From Flavobacteriaceae bacterium (lineage in GTDB: Bacteria; Bacteroidota; Bacteroidia; Flavobacteriales; Flavobacteriaceae): a DNA stretch of 60,045 bases. The stretch's first letter is position 1, and every line of letters starts with the position of its first letter. The stretch covers positions 1 through 60,045 of the forward strand of contig JAURNV010000014.1 of assembly GCA_030830005.1 (NCBI GenBank). The letters run 5' to 3'. A program made the position numbers and the translations under genes. The notes beneath the pieces are model-generated. The model saw only the letters and a list, made by a program, of their open reading frames with translations. It had not been told where the DNA came from and did no database searches. Below are positions 18,042-25,963 of this stretch, one piece after another.

Positions 18042-18539
18042 TCAAAAACTATAATGCAACCCTATATTAAAATTGTTGTCTGTAAATTTTCCTTCACCAT
18101 CGAGTCTGTCTCCTAAAGCAATACTGTAATTGGCAATAATTGATATTTTTTCAGAAACACCAACGTCAAGTCCAATTGGCAAATGAAGTAATGAGGCTTT
18201 GATTGGGTCTTCTACATCAGACCAATTAACAAGAGCTAGTCCGCCTCTTAACCCAAAGGAATCTCCAATTGGATATCTTATAACAGCAGAAGGGGTTATA
18301 ACAGTTTCACTTTCGCCATCTTCAGAAAGGAAATCAGCACTCAATCCTGCAATTAATGATGTTTTACCCAATTCAAAAGCATAATCTAATCCGATGCCAA
18401 ACCCATCAACTGTCTCAGACACGCTCAAGCCCTGTGCTGATACTTTAAGATTATATGACGTATAGTTGGCCTTTATACCAAACTGCGCAAATGTGAACGA
18501 GCCAATAAATAAAAAGATTAGTAGTTGTAAATATTTCAT
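18042..18539 (-). CDS. small outer-membrane beta-barrel protein
   Basis: The 165-residue protein has a signal peptide (MKYLQLLIFLFIGSFTFAQ) and then eight or so alternating beta-strands ending in NFNIGLHYSF, a terminal-Phe signature for outer-membrane insertion. Size and pattern fit the OmpX/OMP-beta-barrel families, whose members are mostly of unknown function. It is a single gene between two terminators. Its substrate or partner cannot be told from the sequence. Confidence 0.8.
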   Translation of the reverse strand: MKYLQLLIFLFIGSFTFAQFGIKANYTSYNLKVSAQGLSVSETVDGFGIGLDYAFELGKTSLIAGLSADFLSEDGESETVITPSAVIRYPIGDSFGLRGGLALVNWSDVEDPIKASLLHLPIGLDVGVSEKISIIANYSIALGDRLDGEGKFTDNNFNIGLHYSF

Positions 18540-18605
18540 AATAATAAGAATTTAGTTGAAGTAAAGTTAAACAAAATCTAACAGCAAAAAAGAAAAGTTG
18601 TAAAA

Positions 18606-18633
18606 AAAACCCTTCGATATCTCGAAGGGTTTT
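18606..18633 (-). terminator. terminator behind tRNA-His
   Basis: AAAACCCTTCGA and TCGAAGGGTTTT form a 12-pair stem with a four-base loop. On the minus strand it is followed by a T-run, five bases past the tRNA end. It also resembles in sequence the terminator at 17989-18012 (CCCTCGA/TCGAGGG). Confidence 0.8.
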
Positions 18634-18637
18634 GTTG

Positions 18638-18711
18638 GGTGGAAGACCGGTCTCGAACCGGCGACCTCTAGAACCACAATCTAGCGCTCTAACCAACTGA
18701 GCTACAACCAC
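18638..18711 (-). tRNA. tRNA-His (GTG anticodon)
   Basis: The minus strand folds into a cloverleaf. It has a D arm from TAGCTCAGTTGGTTAGAGC, an anticodon stem CTAGA/TCTAG around loop TTGTGGT (anticodon GTG), and a T arm with TTCGAGA. A G at 18712 can serve as the extra G-1 that marks tRNA-His, opposite C73. CCA is not encoded. The acceptor stem as read (GTGGTTG with CTTCCAC) has U-U at pairs 5-68 and 6-67. It has its own promoter and terminator. Confidence 0.95.
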
Positions 18712-18725
18712 CATTTTCTAGGCTG

Positions 18726-18753
18726 CAAATGTACTACGTTTTTATAAATTCAA
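18726..18753 (-). promoter_or_regulatory. promoter of tRNA-His
   Basis: On the minus strand TTG (18753-18751), a 17-base spacer and TACATTTG (18733-18726) match the Bacteroidota promoter consensus. The -7 element ends 14 bases before the mature tRNA 5' end. It lies in the short gap behind bshB1. Confidence 0.65.
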
Positions 18754-18762
18754 AAAAAGGAA

Positions 18763-19479
18763 TTATATCAAATCGCTAAGAGAATTGACTCCCAGCAAAC
18801 GACTAGAGGTAAATCCCTCAGCGTAATCGACTCCAATAAGGCGTCCTAAATCTGCGGCGCGGTATTTAATACTATTTAAAAAATTCTGGGTGCTTATGGG
18901 AGTTTCGGGTGCTGTACTGTTAGATTTGTAAAACTGCGAGTCATATGCCATAACAGCAGTCAACTTTTGCTCCATAAAGCTGCTTATATCTACTACAAAA
19001 TCTGGAACAGTATTGTCCCATTGGATATAATGATAAAGTTGTTTGGGCCTCCAAGGCTGTTGAGGGGTGCCTTTAAATGAAGTTTTTACTTTTTGTAAAC
19101 CACTCAAAAAACAACTTTCCTCAACCAAACTGGCAGCCCTGCCATGGTCGGGGTGTCTATCCTTAGTGGCATTACACAACACCGTTTCGGGTTGCAAATA
19201 GCGGATAAATGAAATAAGTTTTTCTTGATGTTCCCTGTCATTTGCAAAAAAACCATCAGCAAAGTTGAGGTTAAATCTAGCAGAAACACCTAATATGTCA
19301 GCGGCTTTTTGAGCTTCTTTGTCACGAAGTTCAGCATTTCCACGGGTACCTAGCTCTCCCCTAGTCAAATCTAAAATGGCTACACTTTTCTTATTGGCAA
19401 TTTCTTTTAAAATTGTTCCAGCGCAAGACAATTCCACATCGTCGGGATGAGCACCAATAGCTAAAACATCAATCTTCAT
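18763..19479 (-). CDS. bshB1: bacillithiol biosynthesis deacetylase BshB1
   Basis: The 238-residue LmbE/PIG-L family zinc enzyme removes the acetyl group from GlcNAc-malate in the second step of bacillithiol synthesis. The metal motif GAHPDDVE (9-16) and a second HPDHG (about 128-132) are present, as are the family-typical TRGELGTRG stretch and a C-terminal LGRLIGVDYAEGF. Some homologues act as bacillithiol-conjugate amidases, but the sequence pattern is that of BshB1. Its ATG directly abuts the stop of the glutathione-peroxidase-like gene (TAGATG). bshA and bshC are not in the window. Confidence 0.93.
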   Translation of the reverse strand: MKIDVLAIGAHPDDVELSCAGTILKEIANKKSVAILDLTRGELGTRGNAELRDKEAQKAADILGVSARFNLNFADGFFANDREHQEKLISFIRYLQPETVLCNATKDRHPDHGRAASLVEESCFLSGLQKVKTSFKGTPQQPWRPKQLYHYIQWDNTVPDFVVDISSFMEQKLTAVMAYDSQFYKSNSTAPETPISTQNFLNSIKYRAADLGRLIGVDYAEGFTSSRLLGVNSLSDLI

Positions 19480-20022
19480 CTAACTCTTAATCCAATTTAT
19501 AATCTGAATATCATCAGGGGCAGTTCTGGGAGAAATCACATCTACCAAAACGCCATTCTCGTCAATCAAATATTTTTGAAAATTCCATTTAACTGAACTG
19601 TCTTTTAACCCATTCTTGTCCTTTTTTGTGAGAAAGGCATACAAGGGATGTTGGTCCCTACCTTTTACGCTAATTTTTGCCATCATAGGAAACGTAACTC
19701 CATAATTTTTTAAACAAAATGTTTTTATTTCTTCGTTACTTCCTGGCTCTTGCCACATAAAATTATTAGCAGGAAAGCCCACAATTATAAAATTTTCATC
19801 CTTATATTGTTGATATAAGGCTTCTAATTTTTCATATTGGGGTGTAAGACCACATTTAGATGCGGTATTTACAAGCATAACTTTCTTTCCTTTCAAGGAA
19901 GATAGGGCAAAGTTATTCCCATCAATATCTTCAACGGTAAAAGAGTGTATAGAGTGTTCCATAGAAATTGTTTGTGCAAAACTAAAGGTAAGTGTAAAAA
20001 AAAGGAGGCAACTTAAACGCAT
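19480..20022 (-). CDS. exported glutathione-peroxidase-like thiol peroxidase
   Basis: The 180-residue thioredoxin-fold peroxidase reduces hydroperoxides. The peroxidatic Cys lies in NTASKCGLTPQY (no selenocysteine), with the conserved Gln/Asn and Trp in FPANNF and WNFQKYL. An N-terminal signal peptide (MRLSCLLFFTLTFSFAQ) predicts a periplasmic enzyme, and I chose the start at 20022 to place that signal at the N-terminus. Bacterial members usually draw electrons from thioredoxin. Direct fusion of its stop to the bshB1 start suggests shared regulation with low-molecular-weight thiol synthesis. It lies 45 bases behind clpS in a six-gene operon. Confidence 0.9.
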   Translation of the reverse strand: MRLSCLLFFTLTFSFAQTISMEHSIHSFTVEDIDGNNFALSSLKGKKVMLVNTASKCGLTPQYEKLEALYQQYKDENFIIVGFPANNFMWQEPGSNEEIKTFCLKNYGVTFPMMAKISVKGRDQHPLYAFLTKKDKNGLKDSSVKWNFQKYLIDENGVLVDVISPRTAPDDIQIINWIKS

Positions 20023-20067
20023 GAAAAATTTTAAGCTAATGTACATAAATGAAAAGATATGCACGTA

Positions 20068-20355
20068 TTAAACAATTTCAGCACTAAGACCAGCTGCTTG
20101 AAGGCGAATACATTTAGGCTCTAGTTCGTCATAAGTACCGCGTTTCACAGCGCATTTTCCTTTGTAGTGAACAATCAAAGCGCATTGCTCAGCTTGTTCG
20201 GGAGTGTGGTCGCAAACCTCAATTAAGGTTTTTATAACATGGTCAAAAGTATTCACATCATCATTGTATAAAATAATTTCATGAAGCCTAGACGATTCCA
20301 CCGCCATATCGTGTTGTGGCTGTGATTGCTCTTCCGTTTGACCAAATCGAATCAT
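20068..20355 (-). CDS. clpS: ClpS adaptor for Clp protease
   Basis: This 95-residue adaptor delivers N-degron substrates to ClpAP/ClpCP. The substrate-binding motif LYNDDVNTFDHV (about 32-43) and the Clp-binding VHYKGKC with nearby GTYDELE are present. The start at 20355 was preferred over 20388 because it follows the prmA stop at two bases and gives the usual short disordered N-terminus. The pairing with prmA and tpiA recurs in Bacteroidota as I recall it. Confidence 0.93.
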   Translation of the reverse strand: MIRFGQTEEQSQPQHDMAVESSRLHEIILYNDDVNTFDHVIKTLIEVCDHTPEQAEQCALIVHYKGKCAVKRGTYDELEPKCIRLQAAGLSAEIV

Positions 20356-20357
20356 AC

Positions 20358-21182
20358 CTACGAAAGTAAAAATTTTAAACAAATCCAATCCTCTTTTTCA
20401 GTTTCGTTCTCACATCGGAGTCCGTGTGTATGTGCCAACTCTTTAAGTATAGCTATATCTTTTTCATGAAAACCAGACAGCAATATAACTCCGTTGCCAT
20501 TAAGCAATTTAGCATATTTTGGCAGATGTTGAATCAAAACATTTCGATTGATATTAGCAATGATAATGTCGAATTTTGTTTGAAATGAGCTCAACTCATC
20601 TAAACTAAAATTAATGTCAGACACACCATTTTTTAATGCATTTTCTTTTGCATTTTCAACACACCAATCTTCAATGTCAATTCCAAAAACATTAGCTGCG
20701 CCTAATTTTTTAGCAAGAATTGCCAAAACCCCTGTTCCCGTACCCACATCAAGTACTGTTTTTTTATTGCATGACAGTTGCAATACTTGAGAAAGCATCA
20801 GCTGTGTGGTAGCATGATGCCCCGTTCCAAATGACATTTGTGGATCAATAATAAGTTCATGAGTAGCATTTTCATGCGCATGAAAAGACGCGCGTATGAT
20901 CCAGTCCCCTACCCTTATGGGCTTAAATTGGGCTTCCCAAACCGAGTTCCAATTTTGCCCGTCAATATCCTCAACAGAAGCAGAAACTTTTACATTTTCG
21001 TATGGAACATCAAGGCAATCAGAGAGAACAATTTTATGGGCTTCTTCTTTAGAAATGTAGGCCGTTACGAACCCTTCATGCTCAACAAAGCTTTCAAAAG
21101 GAAAATGAGAGAGCCATGCGGACACAATCTCCAATTTATGAGCAGGAAAAATCGTAAAGTGATAAGCACAATAGGCTTTCAC
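20358..21182 (-). CDS. prmA: ribosomal protein L11 methyltransferase
   Basis: The 274-residue SAM-dependent methyltransferase trimethylates ribosomal protein L11. The SAM-binding motif I (DVGTGTGVLAILAKKLGA, starting near 143), the acidic GIDIEDW and the IIANINRNV catalytic NPPY-like region (about 198-206) are present. The N-terminal substrate-recognition domain is also there. It sits two bases behind tpiA and two bases ahead of clpS, so the three are one transcript. Confidence 0.94.
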   Translation of the reverse strand: MKAYCAYHFTIFPAHKLEIVSAWLSHFPFESFVEHEGFVTAYISKEEAHKIVLSDCLDVPYENVKVSASVEDIDGQNWNSVWEAQFKPIRVGDWIIRASFHAHENATHELIIDPQMSFGTGHHATTQLMLSQVLQLSCNKKTVLDVGTGTGVLAILAKKLGAANVFGIDIEDWCVENAKENALKNGVSDINFSLDELSSFQTKFDIIIANINRNVLIQHLPKYAKLLNGNGVILLSGFHEKDIAILKELAHTHGLRCENETEKEDWICLKFLLS

Positions 21183-21184
21183 CT

Positions 21185-21934
21185 TTAAAATGCATTTACA
21201 ATAGCGGCAAAATCGGCTGCATTGAGCGAAGCTCCTCCAATAAGCCCACCATCAACATCGGGCTTTGCAAAAATTTCTTTCGCATTAGAAGGCTTTACAC
21301 TTCCCCCGTAAAGGATAGAAACGCTTTGTGCAAGAGAATCATCGTATTGACTAGCTAGCACATCCCTTATGTGGGCATGCATTTCTTGTGCTTGCTCTGG
21401 ACTTGCGGTTTCTCCAGTGCCAATTGCCCAAACTGGCTCGTATGCCAATACAATATGCTTCCATTGCGTTGTATCTAAATGAAAAAGTGCGTTGCGTAAC
21501 TGACTGGAAACCACATCAAAATGACTTCCTGACTTGCGTTGTTCGAGCTCTTCGCCAAAGCAAAAAATAATCTCCAATTCATTTTCAAGGGCTGTATTTA
21601 CTTTTTCCGCCAGCATTGTATCGGTTTCGTGAAAATAGGCTCTTCTTTCAGAGTGTCCCAACAAAGTAGTATTCACTCCGATTGACTTTAGCATAGGGGC
21701 AGAAATTTCACCGGTAAAGGCTCCAGAAATTGCTTGATGCATATTTTGAGCAACCACACCAATGTCACTTCCTTTGGTTTGGCTTACTGCAGAAGCAAGG
21801 TGAACAAAAGGCGTGGCTATAGCCACTTGAACCGCATTGGAAAGTTTCTCAGATTTTAGTGCTGTTATAAGCTCTTGACTTTGGGCAGCGTCCAAGTTCA
21901 TTTTCCAATTTCCTGCCACAATTTGTTTTCTCAT
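21185..21934 (-). CDS. tpiA: triosephosphate isomerase
   Basis: The 249-residue TIM-barrel glycolytic enzyme interconverts dihydroxyacetone phosphate and glyceraldehyde 3-phosphate. Start motif NWKMN with the substrate Asn and Lys, catalytic His in LLGHSERR, catalytic Glu in AYEPVWAIGTG, and phosphate loop GGSVKPSNA are all intact. It lies ten bases behind the DUF1599 gene and two bases before prmA. Confidence 0.98.
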   Translation of the reverse strand: MRKQIVAGNWKMNLDAAQSQELITALKSEKLSNAVQVAIATPFVHLASAVSQTKGSDIGVVAQNMHQAISGAFTGEISAPMLKSIGVNTTLLGHSERRAYFHETDTMLAEKVNTALENELEIIFCFGEELEQRKSGSHFDVVSSQLRNALFHLDTTQWKHIVLAYEPVWAIGTGETASPEQAQEMHAHIRDVLASQYDDSLAQSVSILYGGSVKPSNAKEIFAKPDVDGGLIGGASLNAADFAAIVNAF

Positions 21935-21944
21935 GTACGTATGA

Positions 21945-22481
21945 TTAGTTATTTAAATGAATTAGTGCGAATAGCGCATAGTTAATCATGTCTTGATAAT
22001 TAGCTTCTAGCCCTTCGCTCACAATTGTTTTTCCTTTATTATTCTCAATTTGTTTTACACGCAACAACTTTTGCAAAATCAAATCAGTAAGAGAACTCAC
22101 GCGCATGTCGCGCCATGCCTCTCCATAATCATGATTTTTACGTTCCATAAGTACTTGGGTTTCTTCAGCGTGTTTGGTGTAATACTGCATAACCTCAGCG
22201 TTTGATAAGTCAGGTTGATCAGCTGCGCCAAGTTCAAGCTGAATAAGAGCCATAATCGAATAATTCACAATACCAATAAACTCGGCTTCTTCGCCCTCAT
22301 CCACTTTTTTTGCTTCTAATTGCTGAAGTGTTCGAATGCGTTGTGCTTTGATAAAAATTTGATCCGTTAGGGATGTAGGCCGTAAAATACGCCATGCACA
22401 ACCATAATCTATCATTTTTTTCTCAAACAACGCCTTGCATTTGGTTGCAGCTTCAAGATATTGTGTTTCGGTATGCCCCAC
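21945..22481 (-). CDS. DUF1599 family protein with two tandem repeats
   Basis: The 178-residue soluble helical protein is made of two copies of one unit: KMIDYGCAWRILRPTSLTD in the first and KNHDYGEAWRDMRVSSLTD in the second, each followed by a helix with a KxxRIxxL/KLLRVKQI pattern and NYSIMAL or NYALFAL. This is DUF1599, also described as Nucleotide modification associated domain 1. Its function in housekeeping contexts is unknown. I chose a GTG start at 22481. It gives the usual family length, and a probable promoter (22508-22538) lies inside the alternative ATG frame from 22538. It is the first gene of the tpiA-prmA-clpS-gpx-bshB1 operon. Confidence 0.82.
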   Translation of the reverse strand: MGHTETQYLEAATKCKALFEKKMIDYGCAWRILRPTSLTDQIFIKAQRIRTLQQLEAKKVDEGEEAEFIGIVNYSIMALIQLELGAADQPDLSNAEVMQYYTKHAEETQVLMERKNHDYGEAWRDMRVSSLTDLILQKLLRVKQIENNKGKTIVSEGLEANYQDMINYALFALIHLNN

Positions 22482-22507
22482 CCGATTTGTTTTGTGTAAA
22501 TTTCGCC

Positions 22508-22538
22508 CAAAAATGGAAACGTTTTGGTTTATAACCAA
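22508..22538 (-). promoter_or_regulatory. candidate promoter of the DUF1599-tpiA operon
   Basis: On the minus strand TTG (22538-22536), 20 bases and CATTTTTG (22515-22508) match the consensus with one change in the -7 box. It would start RNA near 22501, which supports the GTG start at 22481. Confidence 0.4.
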
Positions 22539-22556
22539 CTATTTTAAGCGCTTTTT

Positions 22557-23399
22557 ATGAACATCACCTGTAATGGAACCCTAATTGACTTGAGTACACC
22601 CAAAATTATGGGGATCTTAAACGTTACGCCTAACTCTTTTTATGACGGAGGAAAACATAATAGTTTAGAAAAAGCATTGACTCAAACAGAGAAAATGCTT
22701 CATGAAGGGGCTACTTTCATTGATGTTGGCGGAGCAAGTTCAAAACCCGGAGTAGCTGAAATTTCAGCCGATGAAGAAAAGAAACGTGTGCTTCCAGTTA
22801 TTGAAAAAATCGCTAGCACCTTCCCCCAAGCGTTTATATCAATTGACACCTATCGCAGCGATGTTGCCGCAAAAGCTATTGCAGCTGGCGCAAACATGGT
22901 AAACGATATCTCGGCTGGCAATTTGGATAAAAAAATGCTACAAACCGTTGGAAGTATGGGAGTGCCTTATGTGGCAATGCATATGCAAGGAAACCCTCAG
23001 TCGATGCAAAAAAACCCTACGTATAATGATATTTTGATTTCGATTAGAGAATTTTTCTCAAAAAAAATTATTGAGGCATATAATGCAGGAATAAACGATA
23101 TTATTTTAGATCCAGGTTTTGGATTTGGAAAAACCTTACGACAAAATTTTATGCTTCTAAGGCACTTACACACACTCCACATTGATGAAATACCATTGTT
23201 GGTAGGTGTTTCGAGAAAATCCATGATTCACAAAACATTAGACATTGAACCCTCAGCTGCACTTAACGGAACTACTGTATTAAACACTATTGCTTTGGAT
23301 AAAGGAGCGCAAATAGTACGTGTTCATGATGTTAAAGAAGCACAACAAGCCATTCGTTTGATTGAGGCATTACAAGCATCATATCCAATAAATCCTTAA
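22557..23399 (+). CDS. folP: dihydropteroate synthase
   Basis: The 280-residue TIM-barrel enzyme joins p-aminobenzoate to dihydropterin pyrophosphate in folate synthesis and is the sulfonamide target. The pterin and pyrophosphate motifs GILNVTPNSFYDGG (about 18-31), DVGGASSKPG and ILDPGFGFGK are intact. Length is normal. It is divergent from the DUF1599 gene and is followed after ten bases by cdaA, an order I recall from many Bacteroidota. Confidence 0.97.
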   Translation: MNITCNGTLIDLSTPKIMGILNVTPNSFYDGGKHNSLEKALTQTEKMLHEGATFIDVGGASSKPGVAEISADEEKKRVLPVIEKIASTFPQAFISIDTYRSDVAAKAIAAGANMVNDISAGNLDKKMLQTVGSMGVPYVAMHMQGNPQSMQKNPTYNDILISIREFFSKKIIEAYNAGINDIILDPGFGFGKTLRQNFMLLRHLHTLHIDEIPLLVGVSRKSMIHKTLDIEPSAALNGTTVLNTIALDKGAQIVRVHDVKEAQQAIRLIEALQASYPINP

Positions 23400-23408
23400 T
23401 TTTATGTG

Positions 23409-24188
23409 ATGTTTGACTTTTTAGAATTTAATCTCCTCGACTTACTGGATATCATATTAGTTGCCTTGCTGCTCTATTATGCCTACCGACTTGTTCGTGG
23501 AACTGCTGCTATAAATATTTTTGTAGGAATTGTTATTCTCTACTTAATATGGAAAATTACGGATGCACTCAAAATGGAGTTACTCAGCAATATTCTTGGA
23601 GGATTTATGAGTGTAGGTGTTTTTGCACTAATTGTTGTGTTCCAACAAGAAATTAGAAAATTATTACTGATGCTAGGATCTTCAAATTTGGCAAACCGAA
23701 AAACATTAAATCGTTATTTTAAGATTTTTAACGCTAGTACTACTGAAACTGCCCTTGATATAGACTTACTTGTTCAAAGTTGTTCTTCACTTAAAAAGCA
23801 AAAAACAGGTGCGCTATTGGTGTTAGAACGAAATAGCAGTTTAGGCTTTCTCAAATCTTCGGGTGTTGAGGTAAACATGGAGCTTTCTATTCCAGTAATA
23901 GAGAGCATTTTTCATAAGAATGCTCCCTTACATGATGGCGCTGTTATAATTGAAAATAACACCATTACAGCAACACGGGTAGTACTCCCTATTTCTGAAA
24001 ACAAATCCATACCAAAGCGATTTGGGCTAAGGCACCGAGCTGCAATTGGAATTACGGAAAAAACAGATGCAATTGTGATTGTTGTTTCTGAAGAAACTGG
24101 CACAATAAGTTATTTCAAAAATGGAGAGAGAATTCCTTTTAATTCCTACAATGAGTTAGCTACTTTATTAGCTAAAGACATGGATTAG
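23409..24188 (+). CDS. cdaA: membrane diadenylate cyclase CdaA
   Basis: The 259-residue enzyme makes cyclic di-AMP from two ATP. Three membrane helices (about 8-28, 36-52, 58-78) precede a DAC domain with both catalytic motifs: DGA in PLHDGAVII and RHR in LRHRAAIGIT. I chose the ATG at 23409; the frame also begins with GTG at 23406. It is the second gene of the folP operon. The regulator CdaR, which follows cdaA in Firmicutes, is absent. The stop overlaps the convergent ABC-transporter stop by four bases. Confidence 0.93.
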   Translation: MFDFLEFNLLDLLDIILVALLLYYAYRLVRGTAAINIFVGIVILYLIWKITDALKMELLSNILGGFMSVGVFALIVVFQQEIRKLLLMLGSSNLANRKTLNRYFKIFNASTTETALDIDLLVQSCSSLKKQKTGALLVLERNSSLGFLKSSGVEVNMELSIPVIESIFHKNAPLHDGAVIIENNTITATRVVLPISENKSIPKRFGLRHRAAIGITEKTDAIVIVVSEETGTISYFKNGERIPFNSYNELATLLAKDMD

Positions 24189-25963
24189 AGGGCAGGTGTC
24201 AGGAACTGCACTTCATGAAGGTTTTTGTAATAGCCCCCCTCAATTTTCAACAGTTCTTTGTGTGAGCCCACTTCTACAATTTTTCCTTTGTCAAGAACAA
24301 TGATTTTGTCTGCGCGCTGAACCGTTGCAAGTCGATGTGCAATAACTAAAGAGGTTTTTCCTTTAGTGATTTCTTTAGTTGCCTTTTGAATAAGTTTTTC
24401 AGCGTGAGTATCAATAGATGATGTTGCCTCGTCTAGAACTAAAATTTTTGGTTGGGTAATATAAGCCCGCAAAAATGCTATTAACTGACGTTGCCCTGTA
24501 GAAAGCATTCCGCCGCGCTCCTTAACATTAAAGTGATACCCACCTGGCAAACTTGAAATAAATTTATGCACTCCAATTTTTTTTGCAGCAGTTATCACAT
24601 CTTCTTCACTTATAGAACTGTCCCAAAGAGTAATATTGTTGTAAATGGAGTCTGCAAAAAGAAAAACATCTTGAAGCACTACTCCTATTTGTTTTCTCAT
24701 CCATGCGCGCTCATAGTTTTTTATATCTATACTGTCAATCAAAACCTTACCGTTTTTAATCTCATAAAAACGGCTTAATATGTTAATTAGTGTAGATTTC
24801 CCTGCCCCTGTTGCTCCAACCACAGCAACGGTTTCACCAGGTGCCATGGTGAATGAAATTCCTTTAAGAACAGGCTCTTCTTTTTTATAGGAGAAATATA
24901 CGTTTTCAAAAGTAACGGCTCCTTTAATATCAGCATCACAAAGGGTTCCGTCATTTGCAATATAGTCATGGGTGTCAAGTATTCCCAATACCCGTCTTAC
25001 TGCTACCATTCCCATTTGTAGCGTATTAAATTTATCTGCAATTTGACGCAAGGGTCTGAATAGCATTTGGGAAAGCTGAATAAATAAGAAGATAATTCCT
25101 AAAGTAATTCCTGATGTACCTGCAATAACGTTTAATCCCCCAAACCACACTAGCAATCCTATTGTGATAGAAGTAGAAAGTTCAGCAATCGGAAAAAAAA
25201 TGGAGTTATACCAAACTGTTTTAATCCAAGCCTTTCGATGCTTGTCATTGATTTCTTTAAACGTTTCGGATTCTTGTTTCTCTCTTGCAAATAGCTGCAC
25301 TATTAACATTCCAGTAATCCGCTCTTGAACAAAACTATTGAGGTTTGCGACCTGAGTACGAACCTCATCAAACGCGGCTTTCATAGCTTTTTGAAATTTC
25401 CGTGTTGCAAACAATACCAGTGGTAAAACCATGAAAACAATAAGACTCAACTTCCAACTTACAGACCACATGACAACAATAACTACAAGCATTTTTAGCA
25501 AATCGGCAATAATCATAAATAACCCTTGACTAAAAATCCCCGAAATGGTTTCAATATCACCCACCACCCGTGTTACTAATCGACCAATAGCAGATTTGTC
25601 ATAATATGCCATTTTAAAATCCAGCATATGGGTAAAAAGTTTGTTTCGCATATCGAAGATAACATGTTGACCAAGCAAGTTTGCGTAATAAATAAACATA
25701 AACTGAAAGACAACCTCTAGCAAAAGTGTAGCTGCCATAAGAGAAATGAGAAATACCATGCCCTCGTAATCTTTGAGCGTGATATAATCGTCAATAGTGA
25801 TTTTCAGAAGATAAGGACTTAATGTAGAAAATCCAGATAAAAAAACTGCACCTACCATCACCAACACAAAAATTGCGCGATAGGGTTTTGCAAACGCCAT
25901 GAGACGCTTAAACAATCTAATATCTAAAAAACTATTTGTTGTATTCTTTTCCACGAGCAACAA
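24185..25963 (-). CDS. ABC exporter, membrane and ATPase domains fused (MsbA/multidrug type)
   Basis: The 592-residue half-transporter has six predicted membrane helices (about 35-325) and a C-terminal nucleotide-binding domain. Walker A GATGAGKST, the signature LSTGQRQ (LSGGQ variant with Thr), Walker B ILVLDEATSSID and the H-loop AHR are complete, so it should work as a homodimer or as half of a heterodimer. Substrate could be a lipid or a drug; sequence alone does not decide between MsbA-like and multidrug roles. It overlaps the end of truA by 32 bases and is therefore coupled to it. Confidence 0.93.
   Translation of the reverse strand: MLLVEKNTTNSFLDIRLFKRLMAFAKPYRAIFVLVMVGAVFLSGFSTLSPYLLKITIDDYITLKDYEGMVFLISLMAATLLLEVVFQFMFIYYANLLGQHVIFDMRNKLFTHMLDFKMAYYDKSAIGRLVTRVVGDIETISGIFSQGLFMIIADLLKMLVVIVVMWSVSWKLSLIVFMVLPLVLFATRKFQKAMKAAFDEVRTQVANLNSFVQERITGMLIVQLFAREKQESETFKEINDKHRKAWIKTVWYNSIFFPIAELSTSITIGLLVWFGGLNVIAGTSGITLGIIFLFIQLSQMLFRPLRQIADKFNTLQMGMVAVRRVLGILDTHDYIANDGTLCDADIKGAVTFENVYFSYKKEEPVLKGISFTMAPGETVAVVGATGAGKSTLINILSRFYEIKNGKVLIDSIDIKNYERAWMRKQIGVVLQDVFLFADSIYNNITLWDSSISEEDVITAAKKIGVHKFISSLPGGYHFNVKERGGMLSTGQRQLIAFLRAYITQPKILVLDEATSSIDTHAEKLIQKATKEITKGKTSLVIAHRLATVQRADKIIVLDKGKIVEVGSHKELLKIEGGYYKNLHEVQFLTPAL

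Noticed and set aside
17989-18633. Similar hairpins at 17989 and 18606 as a repeat family
   Set aside because: Both have terminator shape and place; the shared CCCTCGA/CCCTTCGA core is short and is explained by function.
18451-18714. Open frame across tRNA-His
   Set aside because: It reads through the tRNA, its terminator and the start of the barrel gene; not a protein gene.
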